The position numbers were made by a program, and so were the translations under genes. This document shows positions 18,737-29,366 of a stretch of 64,000 bases of DNA, piece by piece (the first letter of the stretch is position 1; each line of letters starts with the position of its first letter). The stretch is from NCBI GenBank assembly GCA_944384855.1, contig CALWUY010000035.1, positions 1-64,000 on the forward strand, written 5' to 3'. The notes below the pieces were generated by a model. The model was not told the origin of the DNA and did no database searches. It saw only the letters and a program-made list of their open reading frames with translations. Source of the stretch: an uncultured Clostridia bacterium. Its GTDB lineage: Bacteria; Bacillota; Clostridia; Oscillospirales; Acutalibacteraceae.

Positions 18737-21700
18737 ATGCTGTTAAGCTCTATTGAAATACAAGGCTTTAAATCCTTTGCCGATAAAACTGTTTTGAAAT
18801 TCGGCAAGGGAATAACTGCCGTTGTGGGACCTAACGGAAGCGGGAAAAGTAATATATCGGACGCTGTGCGCTGGGTTTTAGGCGAACAGTCTACTAAAAG
18901 TCTCCGCGGCCAGTCAATGGAGGATGTTATATTCGGCGGTACTGAAACAAGACGTCCGCACGGATTTTGCGAAGTTACGCTTAATATCAATAATACGGAC
19001 AGAACATTAAACTTTGATAATGATTATGTTGCAGTAACCCGCCGTTTTTACCGTTCTCATGAGAGTGAATATTCGATAAACGGCGCAGCTGTGCGGCTAA
19101 AAGATATTCACGAGCTGTTTATGGACACAGGTCTCGGACGTGACGGCTATTCTATGATAGGCCAAGGAAAAATCGATAACATCATTAGCTCAAAATCGGG
19201 CGAAAGACGCGATATATTTGAGGAAGCCGCAGGCATTTCAAAATACAGATACCGTAAAATAGAGGCAGAGCGGAAACTTTCTGCCGCAGAAGAAAACCTT
19301 ATCAGACTTCACGATATATCGGATGAACTGAAATCCCGTGTTTCTCCGCTTGAAGAGCAGAGTAAAAAGGCTGAAAAATTTTTGGAGCTTTCCGGTGAAA
19401 AGAAAGAGCTTGAAATAGGGCTTTGGCTGTATACACTCAATAATTCAAAAGAAGCGCTGCGAACCCAGGAAGGCAGAATTGCTGCAGCGGAATTTTCATA
19501 CAATGAAATCGAAGCAACACTTGAGGAGTTTGAAAGAAAAACTGAGGAAAACACCTCTTATTTTGCTAAACTTACTTCCGATATTGAAGGTCAGAGACTC
19601 AGCATTTCCTCCGCAAACGAGGAAATTTTGAAGTTAGAAGGCCAAATCAGTGTCATACAAAGCAATATACAGCATAATACCGATAATTCCGACAGGCTGT
19701 TTCAGGAAAAAGAAATGCTTTCCCGGTCGGATACAGACGCTTTGGCCGAAATTGAAAAGAATAATTCGGAATCGGACAGGCTTAAGAGTGAGAAAACCCT
19801 TTCAGAAGAAAAACTTCGCAGTTTGGAAGCCCGGCTTTCTGATTTACTTACAGACAGTGACAGTATTTCGAGAAAAATCGAATCTCAGATACGCGCCCTT
19901 AATACTCTGTCCTCCGAGAGCGCTGAGGAAAGAGTAAAAATGGTAACAGCCGAGACTGCCATAAATGAAATTAATCAGCGCGGTGCATCTTACAGTGACC
20001 AGATAGAGTCATACAATTCGGAAATCAATAAGCTGGATGCTGAATTTTCGGAAACACAAAAGCTCGTTTCGGCATTTGACGAGCAGTTAGACAGTACAGG
20101 CAATACTGTCAGAGGATATGAACTTCGTCTGCAGTCAAAGGCGGAAGCTGCCCAAAGCCTTAAAGACGAATACGACGCGCTGAAACTTGACATTGAAGCC
20201 AAGCGACGCAGAGTACAGATTCTTAAAGAACTCGAAAACAATATGGAAGGTTTTCCACATTCTGTAAAGGAAATTATGAATCAAAGCTCTGTCGGTGTAC
20301 TTAAAGGTATATGCGGTCCGGTTTCCAAACTCATAAAAGTTAAAAAAGAATACAGTACGGCAGTGGAAACCGCGCTGGCAGCCACAGTGCATAACATCAT
20401 AACCGAAACTGAAGCAGATGCCAAAAGAGCAATTAATTACCTTAAAAATTCAAAAGGCGGCAGAGCAACATTTCTTCCGATCGCTACTATTAAAGCAAGG
20501 GAGTTTAAGGAACACGGATTTGAAAGCATGTTCGGTTTTGTGGGTATTGCATCCGATTTGGTCGAGTGTGACGAAAAATACCGTGAAATTGTTAATTATC
20601 TGCTGTCGGCAGCAGTAATTGCCGAAGATATCGATTCTGCCGCGGTAATCGCCAAGAAATTCGGCTACAGAATTAAAGTAGTTACGCTTGACGGACAGGT
20701 GATTAACCCCGGAGGATCGCTTACAGGCGGTTCGCTGACCAAAAATGCGGGAATTTTGTCGCGTGCATCTGATATTTCGTCAATGGAAACCGAAATCGCT
20801 AAATCCCAGAAATCTGCCGAGGAGTTATACAAAAAACAAACAGCGGCATTTGAAGATGCCGCTAAGGTTGAGGCGGATATTACTGCCGCAAAAGCGGAAC
20901 TTGCTACTTTGAATGAGGATAAAATCCGCGCGCTTTCGGAACTTAAACGCATCAGAGATTTGTCGGACAGTTTGAACGCCTCGCTCGCCCAGGTAGTATC
21001 GGACCGGAAAGCCGGTTCTGACAAGCTTGTTTTACTGCGTGAGCAGTCTTCTCAGGCAGCCGCAAGAATTGCTCAGCTTGATACCGAAAAATCTGCTCTT
21101 CAGGCAGAAATTGATAAAATGACCGGCGGAAGAGATTCGCTTAACGATACGCGGGAAAAACTTACAGCTGAAATTACCGAATCAAAACTTTCCATAATCG
21201 AAACCGAAAAGGATATCGAGCAGTTGAATACAGCTGTTGAGACAATCAATTCATTGCTTGAAACCCGCTCGGTTCGTTCGGCACAGATAGATGCTGAAAT
21301 CAACGAGATTAACATTCAAAATGAAAAACTTAAAGAAAATACGGACAGTCTTAATGCAGAGATAAGTAATATAAAAGAACGGATTTCAAGTACGGAAAAA
21401 GCAATTTCCGATATGTTGAATGAACGTAATCTCACCGAAAAAAAAGGCGTTGAACTGAGAAGCGCTGAGCGTGAGCAAACAGCTAAACGCGAAAAGATAA
21501 GCGGTGAGCTCGCGCGGCTTACGGAACGCAAGGAAGTAATGCTTAAGGAGTACGATGATGTTATCCGCAGGCTCTATGACGAATATCAGCTGACACGAAG
21601 CGAAGCGGAAAACATTGCTTCTGAGCCCGAAAACCCTGCAGCCGCAAAGCAAAGGCTTGCCGAAATAAAAGGCAGAATACGGAACCTCGGAAATGTCAAT

Positions 21701-22318
21701 GTAGGCGCAATAGAGGAATATAAAGAGGTCAAAGAACGTTACGATTTTCTTTCCGCTCAAATTGAAGATGTTGAAACGTCACGGGCTCAGTTATTAAAGC
21801 TTATAAATCAGCTTACGACACAGATGCGCGACATATTTACCGAAGGTTTCGGTAAGATCAGCGAGAATTTTTCCACTGTTTTCTCCTCTCTGTTCGGGGG
21901 AGGGCAGGCATCTCTCAGTCTTACAGACCCGGATAATATTCTTGAAAGCGGTATAGATATCAACGTTAAGCTTCCGGGTAAAAACGTCCCGAGCTTAGAC
22001 GGTTTGTCAGGCGGCGAAAAAGCATTGATAGCTTTATCTATATACTTTGCGATTATGAGGGTAAACGCGCCTCCGTTCTGTTTTTTGGACGAGGTAGACA
22101 CCGCGCTTGACGATATCAATGTTGACAGATTCGCGGATTATATGAAGCATCTTGATTCTTCGACTCAGTTTATTTGTGTTACACACCGCAGAGGCACTAT
22201 GGAAGCGGCGGATATGCTTTACGGCGTTACCATGCAGGAAAAGGGTATTACTAAGCTGCTTGAGCTGAATGTTTCCGAACTTGAAAGCAAACTCTTGAAA
22301 GGCAGCCAGGGTGCATAA
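18737..22318 (+). CDS. smc: Chromosome segregation SMC ATPase
   Basis: 1193 residues. Walker A is GPNGSGKSN at about residue 31 and the Q-loop follows. Two long coiled-coil arms flank the hinge domain (about 510-680, with GFVGIASDLVE and NPGGSLTGGS). The ABC signature LSGGEKALIAL (~1090) and Walker B FLDEVDTALDD (~1117) close the second half of the head. The ATG at 18737 is taken because homologues start just before the IQGFKSF motif; the ribosome binding site is weak, and translation is probably coupled to the radical SAM gene ending 5 bp earlier. SMC compacts and segregates the chromosome with ScpA/B, not present here. Confidence 0.97.
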   Translation: MLLSSIEIQGFKSFADKTVLKFGKGITAVVGPNGSGKSNISDAVRWVLGEQSTKSLRGQSMEDVIFGGTETRRPHGFCEVTLNINNTDRTLNFDNDYVAVTRRFYRSHESEYSINGAAVRLKDIHELFMDTGLGRDGYSMIGQGKIDNIISSKSGERRDIFEEAAGISKYRYRKIEAERKLSAAEENLIRLHDISDELKSRVSPLEEQSKKAEKFLELSGEKKELEIGLWLYTLNNSKEALRTQEGRIAAAEFSYNEIEATLEEFERKTEENTSYFAKLTSDIEGQRLSISSANEEILKLEGQISVIQSNIQHNTDNSDRLFQEKEMLSRSDTDALAEIEKNNSESDRLKSEKTLSEEKLRSLEARLSDLLTDSDSISRKIESQIRALNTLSSESAEERVKMVTAETAINEINQRGASYSDQIESYNSEINKLDAEFSETQKLVSAFDEQLDSTGNTVRGYELRLQSKAEAAQSLKDEYDALKLDIEAKRRRVQILKELENNMEGFPHSVKEIMNQSSVGVLKGICGPVSKLIKVKKEYSTAVETALAATVHNIITETEADAKRAINYLKNSKGGRATFLPIATIKAREFKEHGFESMFGFVGIASDLVECDEKYREIVNYLLSAAVIAEDIDSAAVIAKKFGYRIKVVTLDGQVINPGGSLTGGSLTKNAGILSRASDISSMETEIAKSQKSAEELYKKQTAAFEDAAKVEADITAAKAELATLNEDKIRALSELKRIRDLSDSLNASLAQVVSDRKAGSDKLVLLREQSSQAAARIAQLDTEKSALQAEIDKMTGGRDSLNDTREKLTAEITESKLSIIETEKDIEQLNTAVETINSLLETRSVRSAQIDAEINEINIQNEKLKENTDSLNAEISNIKERISSTEKAISDMLNERNLTEKKGVELRSAEREQTAKREKISGELARLTERKEVMLKEYDDVIRRLYDEYQLTRSEAENIASEPENPAAAKQRLAEIKGRIRNLGNVNVGAIEEYKEVKERYDFLSAQIEDVETSRAQLLKLINQLTTQMRDIFTEGFGKISENFSTVFSSLFGGGQASLSLTDPDNILESGIDINVKLPGKNVPSLDGLSGGEKALIALSIYFAIMRVNAPPFCFLDEVDTALDDINVDRFADYMKHLDSSTQFICVTHRRGTMEAADMLYGVTMQEKGITKLLELNVSELESKLLKGSQGA

Positions 22319-22341
22319 ATTTTATAATTTAAGGTGGTATA

Positions 22342-23256
22342 ATGGCTTTTTTTAACAAAATTAAAGAAGGACTGAAAAAAACACGCAGTTCTATTGCTGC
22401 AGGTATTACCAATATCGTAAACAGCTTTACTAAAATTGACGAAGATTTATTTGATGAGCTGGAAGAAATTCTTGTAATGTCTGATATAGGCGTAAATACC
22501 GCCGGTGAAATTTGCGATTTGCTCAGAAAACGAATCAAAGAAACCGGAACTACCGACCCCAACGCAATCAAAGATTTAATGAAAGAAATAATAATCGGGA
22601 TGTTAGGCGAAGATCAAAGCCTGTGTCTTGAAACAAAGCCTTCGGTAGTGCTTGTTATCGGAGTTAACGGCGTAGGCAAGACCACTACTATTGGTAAGCT
22701 ATCGGCTCAGCTTAAGAGCGAAGGAAAAAAAGTAGTTTTAGGCGCTGCGGATACTTTCCGCGCAGCAGCAATAGACCAACTCGGTATTTGGGCTGAGCGT
22801 ACAGGAGTTACTATGGTCAAAAGTGTTGAAGGTACCGATCCGGCGTCAGTTGTGTTTGATACGATTGCTTCAGCCAAGGCACGTTCGGCGGATGTTATTA
22901 TCTGTGATACTGCCGGAAGACTGCACAACAAGAAAAATCTTATGGAGGAGCTCGCAAAGATTAATCGTGTGATAAAGCGTGAACTGCCTGACGCAAGCGT
23001 AGAAACACTGCTGGTGTTGGATGCTACCACCGGGCAGAATGCGGTTAATCAGGCAAAGGAATTCAGCAATGTTACCGATATTACCGGAATAGTTCTTACT
23101 AAACTTGACGGCACTGCCAAGGGAGGTATAATAATACCAATAAAAAATGAACTGCATATACCGGTTAAATACGTAGGTGTCGGTGAAAGTGTAGACGACT
23201 TGCAGCCGTTTAATGCAAAAGAGTTTACTGACGGCATTTTTGATCTTGACGAGTAA
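22342..23256 (+). CDS. ftsY: Signal recognition particle receptor FtsY
   Basis: 304 residues, a short form with a minimal acidic N-terminal region and the NG core. The SRP-GTPase motifs are GVNGVGKTTTIGKLS (~106), DTFRAAAIDQL, DTAGRLHNKKNLMEEL and TKLDGTAKGG. It docks ribosome-SRP complexes at the membrane. smc-ftsY adjacency is conserved in Firmicutes. AAGGTGG precedes the ATG. Confidence 0.97.
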   Translation: MAFFNKIKEGLKKTRSSIAAGITNIVNSFTKIDEDLFDELEEILVMSDIGVNTAGEICDLLRKRIKETGTTDPNAIKDLMKEIIIGMLGEDQSLCLETKPSVVLVIGVNGVGKTTTIGKLSAQLKSEGKKVVLGAADTFRAAAIDQLGIWAERTGVTMVKSVEGTDPASVVFDTIASAKARSADVIICDTAGRLHNKKNLMEELAKINRVIKRELPDASVETLLVLDATTGQNAVNQAKEFSNVTDITGIVLTKLDGTAKGGIIIPIKNELHIPVKYVGVGESVDDLQPFNAKEFTDGIFDLDE

Positions 23257-23274
23257 AAGACAAGCGGTGAGAAT

Positions 23275-23868
23275 ATGAAAATTTTTATAGCGACAAAAAA
23301 TCAGAAAAAACTGGAAGAACTCAACCGGATTTTAATACCCATGGGTTTTGAAACGCTGTCGGAAAAAGATCTGGAACATCCGCTTGATGAAACGGAGGAG
23401 ACGGGGACCACTTTCGAAGAGAATGCTCTTTTAAAAGCTAAAGCGGGACTTAAGGCTACCGGTTATATGAGCGTGGCAGACGATTCAGGGATATGTGTTG
23501 ATTATCTCGGAGGAGCGCCGGGAGTATATTCCGCGAGATATTCCGGAACCCACGGTAATGATAGGGAAAACAATAAAAAGCTGCTGAGGGAGCTTGAGGG
23601 AGTGCCTGAAGAAAAAAGAACGGCGTATTATGTGGCTGCGATTGCCTGTGTTTTTCCCGACGGCCGGCAGTTTACCGTCAGAGGTGAGTGTCACGGTCAT
23701 ATTGCGTTTGAGGAATCAGGCAGCTGCGGTTTCGGATATGATCCGCTGTTTATCAGCGAAAAAGGCTGTTTCGGGCATCTGACCGCTGAGGAAAAAGACA
23801 GTATAAGTCACAGAGGAAAAGCGTTAAGGCTTTTCAAAACAACAATTGGCAAGTATATTGAAGCATAG
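23275..23868 (+). CDS. rdgB: XTP/dITP diphosphatase (RdgB/HAM1)
   Basis: 197 residues. IATKNQKKLEELNRIL at the start, then ENALLKAKA and the VADDSGICVDYLGGAPGVYSARY block (~62-84), plus SHRGKAL near the end, define the family. It removes deaminated purine nucleotides from the pool. It lies in the ftsY-rdgB-yhbY-nadD run with short gaps. Confidence 0.95.
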   Translation: MKIFIATKNQKKLEELNRILIPMGFETLSEKDLEHPLDETEETGTTFEENALLKAKAGLKATGYMSVADDSGICVDYLGGAPGVYSARYSGTHGNDRENNKKLLRELEGVPEEKRTAYYVAAIACVFPDGRQFTVRGECHGHIAFEESGSCGFGYDPLFISEKGCFGHLTAEEKDSISHRGKALRLFKTTIGKYIEA

Positions 23869-23933
23869 ACGGTGCTTGTAATTTATTGAAAAAAGTAATT
23901 ATATATGGCGGAACCGGCCGGGAAGGATTTTTT

Positions 23934-24227
23934 ATGTTAAACAGCAGACAGCGTGCGCAGCTGCGCGCAATGGCTAACGACTTTGATACTATTTTACATG
24001 TCGGCAAAGGCGGTATAAACGATAATATCGTAAAGCAGGCGGACGACGCATTGGAAGCGCGGGAATTGATTAAAATACGTATACTTGAGACCTGTCCGAC
24101 TTCTGTACGTCAAACCGCTGATACGTTGTCGTCTCTAACCGACAGCGATGTAGTACAGGTAATCGGCTCAAAGTTTATTCTGTACAGAGAAAGTCAAAAA
24201 AACAAAACGATCAGGCTGGTGAAATAA
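23934..24227 (+). CDS. yhbY: YhbY-type CRM-domain RNA-binding protein
   Basis: 97 residues, one CRM domain: LNSRQRAQLRAMAND, then HVGKGGINDN with the GKGG loop, and QVIGSKFILYR at the end. The ATG at 23934 follows GGAAGGA; a TTG at 23886 would add an atypical tail. It associates with pre-50S ribosomes. It sits upstream of nadD as in many Firmicutes, and their ends overlap by one base. Confidence 0.93.
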   Translation: MLNSRQRAQLRAMANDFDTILHVGKGGINDNIVKQADDALEARELIKIRILETCPTSVRQTADTLSSLTDSDVVQVIGSKFILYRESQKNKTIRLVK

Positions 24228-24820
24228 TGGGGTATACCGCAATTTTCGGCGGGACGTTTAATCCGTTTCATATAGGGCATTATAAAATGCTGGCAGCTTT
24301 AAACAGTGATAGCAGTATAGATAAAGTCCTTATAATGCCTGACAGGATACCGCCGCATAAGATCTGCGACTATATGGCAGAAGATGATACAAGGATAGAA
24401 ATGTGCCGGATTATTGCAGAAGATTTTCCGAAAGCTGAGGTTTGTCTTATAGAATTCGAACGCCGGGGAAGAAGCTACAGCTATGATACCGTGCTTGAAC
24501 TTAAAAAAAGATATCCTGAAAAAGATTTTGTTTTTGTTTGCGGCGGAGATATGCTGATATTTTTTTCAAAATGGTATAATTACCAAGAATTAATGAAACT
24601 TATTCCGTTTATTGTATTTCGGCGTTCAGACACTGACTTGAACGCATTTAACGAATCTGTAAGAAAATATACGGAAATGGGGATGAAAATAACCGTTAAG
24701 GATGAAATTATTCCCGCGGTTTCATCAACTGAAATACGGCAGAATTTTTCAGCTTCAAAGCCGCTTTTGCCGGAAAAGATATACAATTATTTGGTAAGCA
24801 GGGGAGAGTATGTTGGATAG
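24227..24820 (+). CDS. nadD: Nicotinate-nucleotide adenylyltransferase
   Basis: 197 residues. The nucleotidyltransferase motif GGTFNPFHIGHYKML and the C-terminal SSTEIRQN are clear. It converts NaMN and ATP to NaAD in NAD synthesis. The start overlaps the yhbY stop (TAATG), and the end overlaps yqeK by 11 bp. Confidence 0.95.
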   Translation: MGYTAIFGGTFNPFHIGHYKMLAALNSDSSIDKVLIMPDRIPPHKICDYMAEDDTRIEMCRIIAEDFPKAEVCLIEFERRGRSYSYDTVLELKKRYPEKDFVFVCGGDMLIFFSKWYNYQELMKLIPFIVFRRSDTDLNAFNESVRKYTEMGMKITVKDEIIPAVSSTEIRQNFSASKPLLPEKIYNYLVSRGEYVG

Positions 24821-25391
24821 TACTGTATACGAAAATTACACAAAAATACTTAAGACGATGCTGAATGAAAAGAGGTATCACCATTCACTCTGCGTCGCAG
24901 ATGAGGCAAAAAGACTGGCGGAAAAATATTCGGGCAATGCCGATAAGTGTTTTCTTGCGGGACTGCTGCACGATATAACTAAAAATCAGCCCGAATCAGA
25001 GCACTTGAAAATTTTTGAAACGTTTGGTATAATTTTGAATGATGTCGAAAAAAATGCGCCTAAACTTTGGCATGCAATATCAGGAGAAGCTTATTTAAAG
25101 AATGTCCTGAAAATAGATGACGGTGAAATTTTAGATGCTGTAAGGTATCATACCACCGCAAAGTCGAATATGTCGCTTACGGCGAAGATTCTTTATCTTG
25201 CGGACTTCACATCGGCTGACCGTGATTATCCGGATGTTGATGTTATACGGCATCTTGTGAATGAGTCACTTGAAAGTGCATTTGTATATGCGCTTGCGTA
25301 TTCAATACGCGATTTGGTAGATAATTCTAAGGCAGTGCACACCGATACGGTTTCTGCCTATAACGAAGTTGTTTTAAACGGAGGAAAATAA
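24810..25391 (+). CDS. yqeK: HD-domain Ap4A hydrolase YqeK
   Basis: 193 residues. The HD metal site is spread over RYHHSLCVADEA, LAGLLHDITKN and the WHAISGEAYL and RYHTTA segments. Members of the family next to nadD are symmetrical diadenosine tetraphosphate hydrolases. Translation overlaps nadD and rsfS (TAATG junction). Confidence 0.9.
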   Translation: MLDSTVYENYTKILKTMLNEKRYHHSLCVADEAKRLAEKYSGNADKCFLAGLLHDITKNQPESEHLKIFETFGIILNDVEKNAPKLWHAISGEAYLKNVLKIDDGEILDAVRYHTTAKSNMSLTAKILYLADFTSADRDYPDVDVIRHLVNESLESAFVYALAYSIRDLVDNSKAVHTDTVSAYNEVVLNGGK

Positions 25392-25756
25392 TGGAATCAC
25401 TGGAATTACTGAAAGCTGCCGCTAATGCTCTCAATGAAAAAAAAGCAAAACAGTTGTCGGCTGTAAAAATATCTGATTTAACTATATTATGCGATTATTT
25501 TTTAATTTGTACCGCAACGTCCTCAACTCACGTAAAAGCACTTTGCGACGAGGTTGAAGAAAAACTCGACGAAAAAGGTATAAAACCGCATCATATTGAA
25601 GGAAGAGCAACAGGGTGGATTGTACTTGATTACGGGACGGTTATAATTCATATTTTCGGCGAGAAGGAACGTGAGTATTACGGACTTGATAAAATGTGGT
25701 CTGACGGCGCTCCTGTCGAATTAAATGATATCCTTGACAGCAAAACGGAGGACTGA
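25391..25756 (+). CDS. rsfS: Ribosomal silencing factor RsfS
   Basis: 121 residues. [20 protein letters not shown] (20 residues) and the [14 protein letters not shown] core define the family, which binds L14 and blocks subunit joining when nutrients are low. The nadD-yqeK-rsfS order is standard, with all three overlapping. Confidence 0.95.
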   Translation: MESLELLKAAANALNEKKAKQLSAVKISDLTILCDYFLICTATSSTHVKALCDEVEEKLDEKGIKPHHIEGRATGWIVLDYGTVIIHIFGEKEREYYGLDKMWSDGAPVELNDILDSKTED

Positions 25757-25758
25757 CA

Positions 25759-28176
25759 ATGAAAGATTACAATTACAGTCAAATTGAGAAAAAATGGCAG
25801 CAAATCTGGGATGAAAAACAGACTTTTGCCGCTAAAGAAGATTATACTTTACCGAAATTTTACGGTCTCGTAGAGTTTCCCTATCCGTCGGGTCAGGGAC
25901 TGCATGTAGGCCATCCTCGTTCTTACACCGCTATAGACATTGTATGCCGCAAGAAGAGACTTGAGGGCTTTAATGTGCTTTATCCGATGGGCTGGGACGC
26001 TTTCGGGCTTCCGACAGAGAATTATGCTATCAAAAATCATATTCATCCTTCAATAGTAACCGAAAAAAATATTGCAAACTTCAAAAGACAGTTAAAATCT
26101 TTGGGATTTTCTTTTGATTGGAGCAGAGAAATCAACACTACCGATCCCGCGTATTATAAGTGGACTCAGTGGATTTTTCTTCAGCTCTTTAAAAAAGGAC
26201 TGGCGTATAAGACTAAAATGAATGTCAACTGGTGCACATCCTGCAAGTGTGTTCTTGCGAATGAAGAGGTTGTCAACGGAGTCTGTGAGAGATGCGGCAA
26301 CGAGGTTATTCATAAGGAAAAAAGCCAGTGGATGCTTAAAATCACCGATTATGCGGAAAAGCTGCTTGACGGATTAAACGATGTCGATTTTATAGAACGT
26401 GTCAAGACACAGCAGCGTAACTGGATAGGGCGTTCCTACGGAACACAGGTTACATTCAAAACAAATATAGGCGACAGTTTTGATATTTTTACAACCAGGG
26501 CAGATACCCTTTTCGGCGCTACTTATATGGTTATGTCTCCGGAACATCCGTTACTTGAGAAATGGGCAAATGACGGCAAAATCGGCAACATTGACGATGT
26601 AAAAGCCTATCAGGCAGAGGCCGCAAAGAAATCGGATTTTGAGCGCACCGAACTTGCTAAAGACAAAACCGGTGTTAAAATTGAGGGAATTACCGCTATT
26701 AATCCGGTAAACAACGCAGAAATCCCGATTTTTATTTCGGACTATGTCTTGATTTCTTACGGTACCGGTGCGATTATGGCCGTACCGGCACATGATACAC
26801 GTGACTGGGAATTCGCGAAAAAATTCAGTCTTCCGATAGTTGAGGTAGTCGCTGGCGGTGAAGACGTTCAAAAAGAAGCGTTTACCGACTGCGCAACGGG
26901 AGTACTTGTAAACTCAGATTTTTTGAACGGGCTTTCTGTTGAGGACGCCAAGAAAAAAATTCAGGAATGGCTTAGCGAAAAAGGTATAGGCACAGTAAAA
27001 ACAAATTATAAGCTTCGTGACTGGGTGTTCTCACGCCAGAGATATTGGGGAGAACCTATACCGGTTGTATATTGTGAAAAATGCGGTTATGTTCCGCTGG
27101 ATGAAAGCGAGCTGCCGCTGGTGCTACCGAATGTGGATTCTTACGAACCCACAGATAACGGTGAATCACCGTTGGCTAAAATGACCGACTGGGTAAATAC
27201 TACCTGTCCGCATTGCGGAGGACCTGCCAAGCGTGAGACTGATACCATGCCTCAGTGGGCCGGCTCTTCGTGGTATTTTCTGCGTTACTGTGACCCGCAT
27301 AACGACAAAGAATTAGCCTCAAGAGAGGCTTTGGAATACTGGTGTCCGGTAGACTGGTATAACGGCGGAATGGAGCATACAACTCTCCACCTGCTTTACA
27401 GCCGGTTCTGGCATAAATTTTTATATGATATCGGCGTTGTGCCAAATCCCGAGCCGTACGCAAAAAGGACCAGTCACGGAATGATTTTGGGTGAAAACGG
27501 CGAGAAAATGTCAAAATCAAGGGGAAATGTTGTAAATCCGGATGAAATAATCAAAAACTACGGTGCGGACACTATGCGCGTGTATGAAATGTTTATAGGT
27601 GACTTTGAAAAAGCGGCACCGTGGAGCCAGTCGTCTATAAAAGGCAGCAAGCGTTTCCTGGAAAAAGTTTGGGCTTTGGCAGAGTCAGTTACTGATGAAT
27701 CCGGATACCGCAAAGAACTTGAGTCTGAATTCCACCGTACAATTAAGAAGGTTACCGAAGATATTGAAGGCCTTAAAATGAATACGGCAATCGCGGCGCT
27801 TATGACTCTTCTTAATTCGGTACAGGCGACCGGAAAAATTACTAGAGACGAATACAGAACATTTCTGATATTATTGAATCCGTTCGCGCCGCATATAACT
27901 GAGGAATTATGGGCAATGTGCGGCTTTGAAGGTATGCTTAATGAAGCAAGCTGGCCGGTTTTTGATGCGGATAAGTGTGTTGATTCAACGGTAGAAATCG
28001 TTATTCAGATAAACGGAAAAATTAAGGCCAGAGTTAATGTACCTGCCGATATTTCATCTTCAGACGCTATTGCTTTAGCCAAAGAAACCGGCAACATAGC
28101 TGCTGAAATTTCCGGAAAAACTGTTATCAAAGAATTGTATGTACCAAAAAAATTAGTAAATATTGTAGTAAAATAG
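25759..28176 (+). CDS. leuS: Leucyl-tRNA synthetase
   Basis: 805 residues. The class I signature GLHVGH is at ~46-51, a Cys-rich zinc module is near 155-175, the editing CP1 domain carries [12 protein letters not shown], and [10 protein letters not shown] lies at about residue 578-587. It starts 2 bp after rsfS behind ACGGAGG, so it belongs to the same transcript. No T-box is seen in front, so control by uncharged tRNA-Leu is not supported here. Confidence 0.98.
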   Translation: MKDYNYSQIEKKWQQIWDEKQTFAAKEDYTLPKFYGLVEFPYPSGQGLHVGHPRSYTAIDIVCRKKRLEGFNVLYPMGWDAFGLPTENYAIKNHIHPSIVTEKNIANFKRQLKSLGFSFDWSREINTTDPAYYKWTQWIFLQLFKKGLAYKTKMNVNWCTSCKCVLANEEVVNGVCERCGNEVIHKEKSQWMLKITDYAEKLLDGLNDVDFIERVKTQQRNWIGRSYGTQVTFKTNIGDSFDIFTTRADTLFGATYMVMSPEHPLLEKWANDGKIGNIDDVKAYQAEAAKKSDFERTELAKDKTGVKIEGITAINPVNNAEIPIFISDYVLISYGTGAIMAVPAHDTRDWEFAKKFSLPIVEVVAGGEDVQKEAFTDCATGVLVNSDFLNGLSVEDAKKKIQEWLSEKGIGTVKTNYKLRDWVFSRQRYWGEPIPVVYCEKCGYVPLDESELPLVLPNVDSYEPTDNGESPLAKMTDWVNTTCPHCGGPAKRETDTMPQWAGSSWYFLRYCDPHNDKELASREALEYWCPVDWYNGGMEHTTLHLLYSRFWHKFLYDIGVVPNPEPYAKRTSHGMILGENGEKMSKSRGNVVNPDEIIKNYGADTMRVYEMFIGDFEKAAPWSQSSIKGSKRFLEKVWALAESVTDESGYRKELESEFHRTIKKVTEDIEGLKMNTAIAALMTLLNSVQATGKITRDEYRTFLILLNPFAPHITEELWAMCGFEGMLNEASWPVFDADKCVDSTVEIVIQINGKIKARVNVPADISSSDAIALAKETGNIAAEISGKTVIKELYVPKKLVNIVVK

Positions 28177-28207
28177 CTGAAAAAAATTTGAAATTCAAAA
28201 AAAGTTC

Positions 28208-28236
28208 TTGCAAAACGCTGCTGTATATGATATTAT
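28208..28236 (+). promoter_or_regulatory. Promoter of secG
   Basis: TTGCAA at 28208-28213 and TATTAT at 28231-28236 are spaced by 17 bp. Confidence 0.65.
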
Positions 28237-28299
28237 ATAGTTTATGAAGTATAAATAGGGCTTTTATCTTTTGTTATTAGATATGTGGAGGTGAAACAG

Positions 28300-28548
28300 G
28301 TGAGCGCAGTTGAAATCATTTTAGGAATTGCAGTTATACTCGTTTCGCTTGTGATAATTGTAGCTATTCTTTTGCAGCCAGGCCGTCGTGTCGGTGTAAA
28401 CGGTGTTATTTCCGGCGCTGCTGATACATTTCTTTCCAAGAATAAAGCACGGGATTTTGACAGCTTTCTTGCACGCTGGACAAAGTATATAGCTATACTG
28501 TTTTTCCTGCTTGCAATTGTTGCAAATGTTATTGCTTTAAGGGGTTAA
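28300..28548 (+). CDS. secG: Preprotein translocase subunit SecG
   Basis: 82 residues from a GTG start, 8 bp after GGAGG at 28287-28291. Two membrane segments (about 5-27 and 60-80) flank the LLQPGRR and ISGAADTFL loop typical of SecG. It stimulates SecYEG export. An upstream GTG at 28285 is inside the ribosome binding site and is rejected. Confidence 0.92.
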   Translation: MSAVEIILGIAVILVSLVIIVAILLQPGRRVGVNGVISGAADTFLSKNKARDFDSFLARWTKYIAILFFLLAIVANVIALRG

Positions 28549-28625
28549 TTTTGTGAATTAATCCTTGTCGGGTTTTACCATAATAAATTATAACCCCTGC
28601 TATTTTGCGGAGGGAGGGAATATTA

Positions 28626-28802
28626 ATGAGTCAAGTAAGAATTAAAGATAACGAATCACTTGATAATGCACTGCGTCGTTTTAAAAGACAGACTGCAAAA
28701 GACGGTGTTATTCAGGAAGTTCGCAAGAGAGAGCACTATGAAAAGCCCTCTGTAAAGCGTAAAAAGAAGTCGGAAGCTGCTCGTAAAAGAAAGTTCCGCT
28801 AA
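28626..28802 (+). CDS. rpsU: 30S ribosomal protein S21
   Basis: 58 residues, very basic, with [19 protein letters not shown] at the start and an Arg/Lys-rich tail. GGAGGGAGGG lies upstream of the ATG at 28626. A terminator follows 13 bp after the stop. Confidence 0.97.
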   Translation: MSQVRIKDNESLDNALRRFKRQTAKDGVIQEVRKREHYEKPSVKRKKKSEAARKRKFR

Positions 28803-28814
28803 TTAAAAATGTCT

Positions 28815-28842
28815 AAAAAGCGGTTAAATTCAACCGCTTTTT
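28815..28842 (+). terminator. Terminator after rpsU
   Basis: AAAAAGCGGTT (28815-28825) pairs with AACCGCTTTTT (28832-28842) around a 6-nt loop. Confidence 0.85.
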
Positions 28843-28863
28843 ATTTTTATAATGGAGTATGAT

Positions 28864-29364
28864 ATGCTTTTAAAGCCAAAAGTGAAATTAAACCGGGTAA
28901 CAGATATCACACCTGAAATACTTGAAAAATATAATATAACCGATTTGATTTTAGATGTTGATAATACGCTTTCCACACATCATGGGCACGTTTTAACGGA
29001 CGGGTTACCGGAATGGCTCGATAATATGAAAAAAAGCGGAATAGGTCTTATTATTCTGTCAAATTCAAAAGAAAAAAGAGTACGGCCTTTTGCAAAAAAA
29101 ATCAATCTTGATTTTTTAAGTCTGGGCTTGAAACCGATGCCGTTCGGATATATTCGCGCAATGAAAAAGCTGGGAAGCAGCCGAAAAAATACCGCTATTG
29201 TCGGGGATCAGATTTTTACCGATGTTTTAGGCGGTAATTTGATAGGTGTAAAAACAATACTTCTCACGCCTATTATGCCTGAAACCACTCCGGGATTTCG
29301 TTTTAAAAGAAAAATCGAGCGTTTGGTTATTAAACTATATAAAATCAAAAACACGGAGGTATAA
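28864..29364 (+). CDS. yqeG: YqeG-family HAD (class IIIA) phosphatase
   Basis: 166 residues. The HAD motif I is DVDNT (Asp31, Asp33), motif II is ILSNSKE and motif IV is VGDQIFTDVLGG. The family includes phosphatidylglycerophosphate phosphatases and B. subtilis YqeG; the substrate here is not known. The ATG at 28864 has GGAG 6 bp upstream; an ATG at 28852 has no such site. It begins an operon with the endonuclease IV-like gene and the P-type ATPase. Confidence 0.85.
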   Translation: MLLKPKVKLNRVTDITPEILEKYNITDLILDVDNTLSTHHGHVLTDGLPEWLDNMKKSGIGLIILSNSKEKRVRPFAKKINLDFLSLGLKPMPFGYIRAMKKLGSSRKNTAIVGDQIFTDVLGGNLIGVKTILLTPIMPETTPGFRFKRKIERLVIKLYKIKNTEV

Positions 29365-29366
29365 TT

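Noticed and set aside
25500-25760. T-box leader for leuS
   Set aside because: leuS follows rsfS by 2 bp within an operon and no T-box consensus or terminator is seen.
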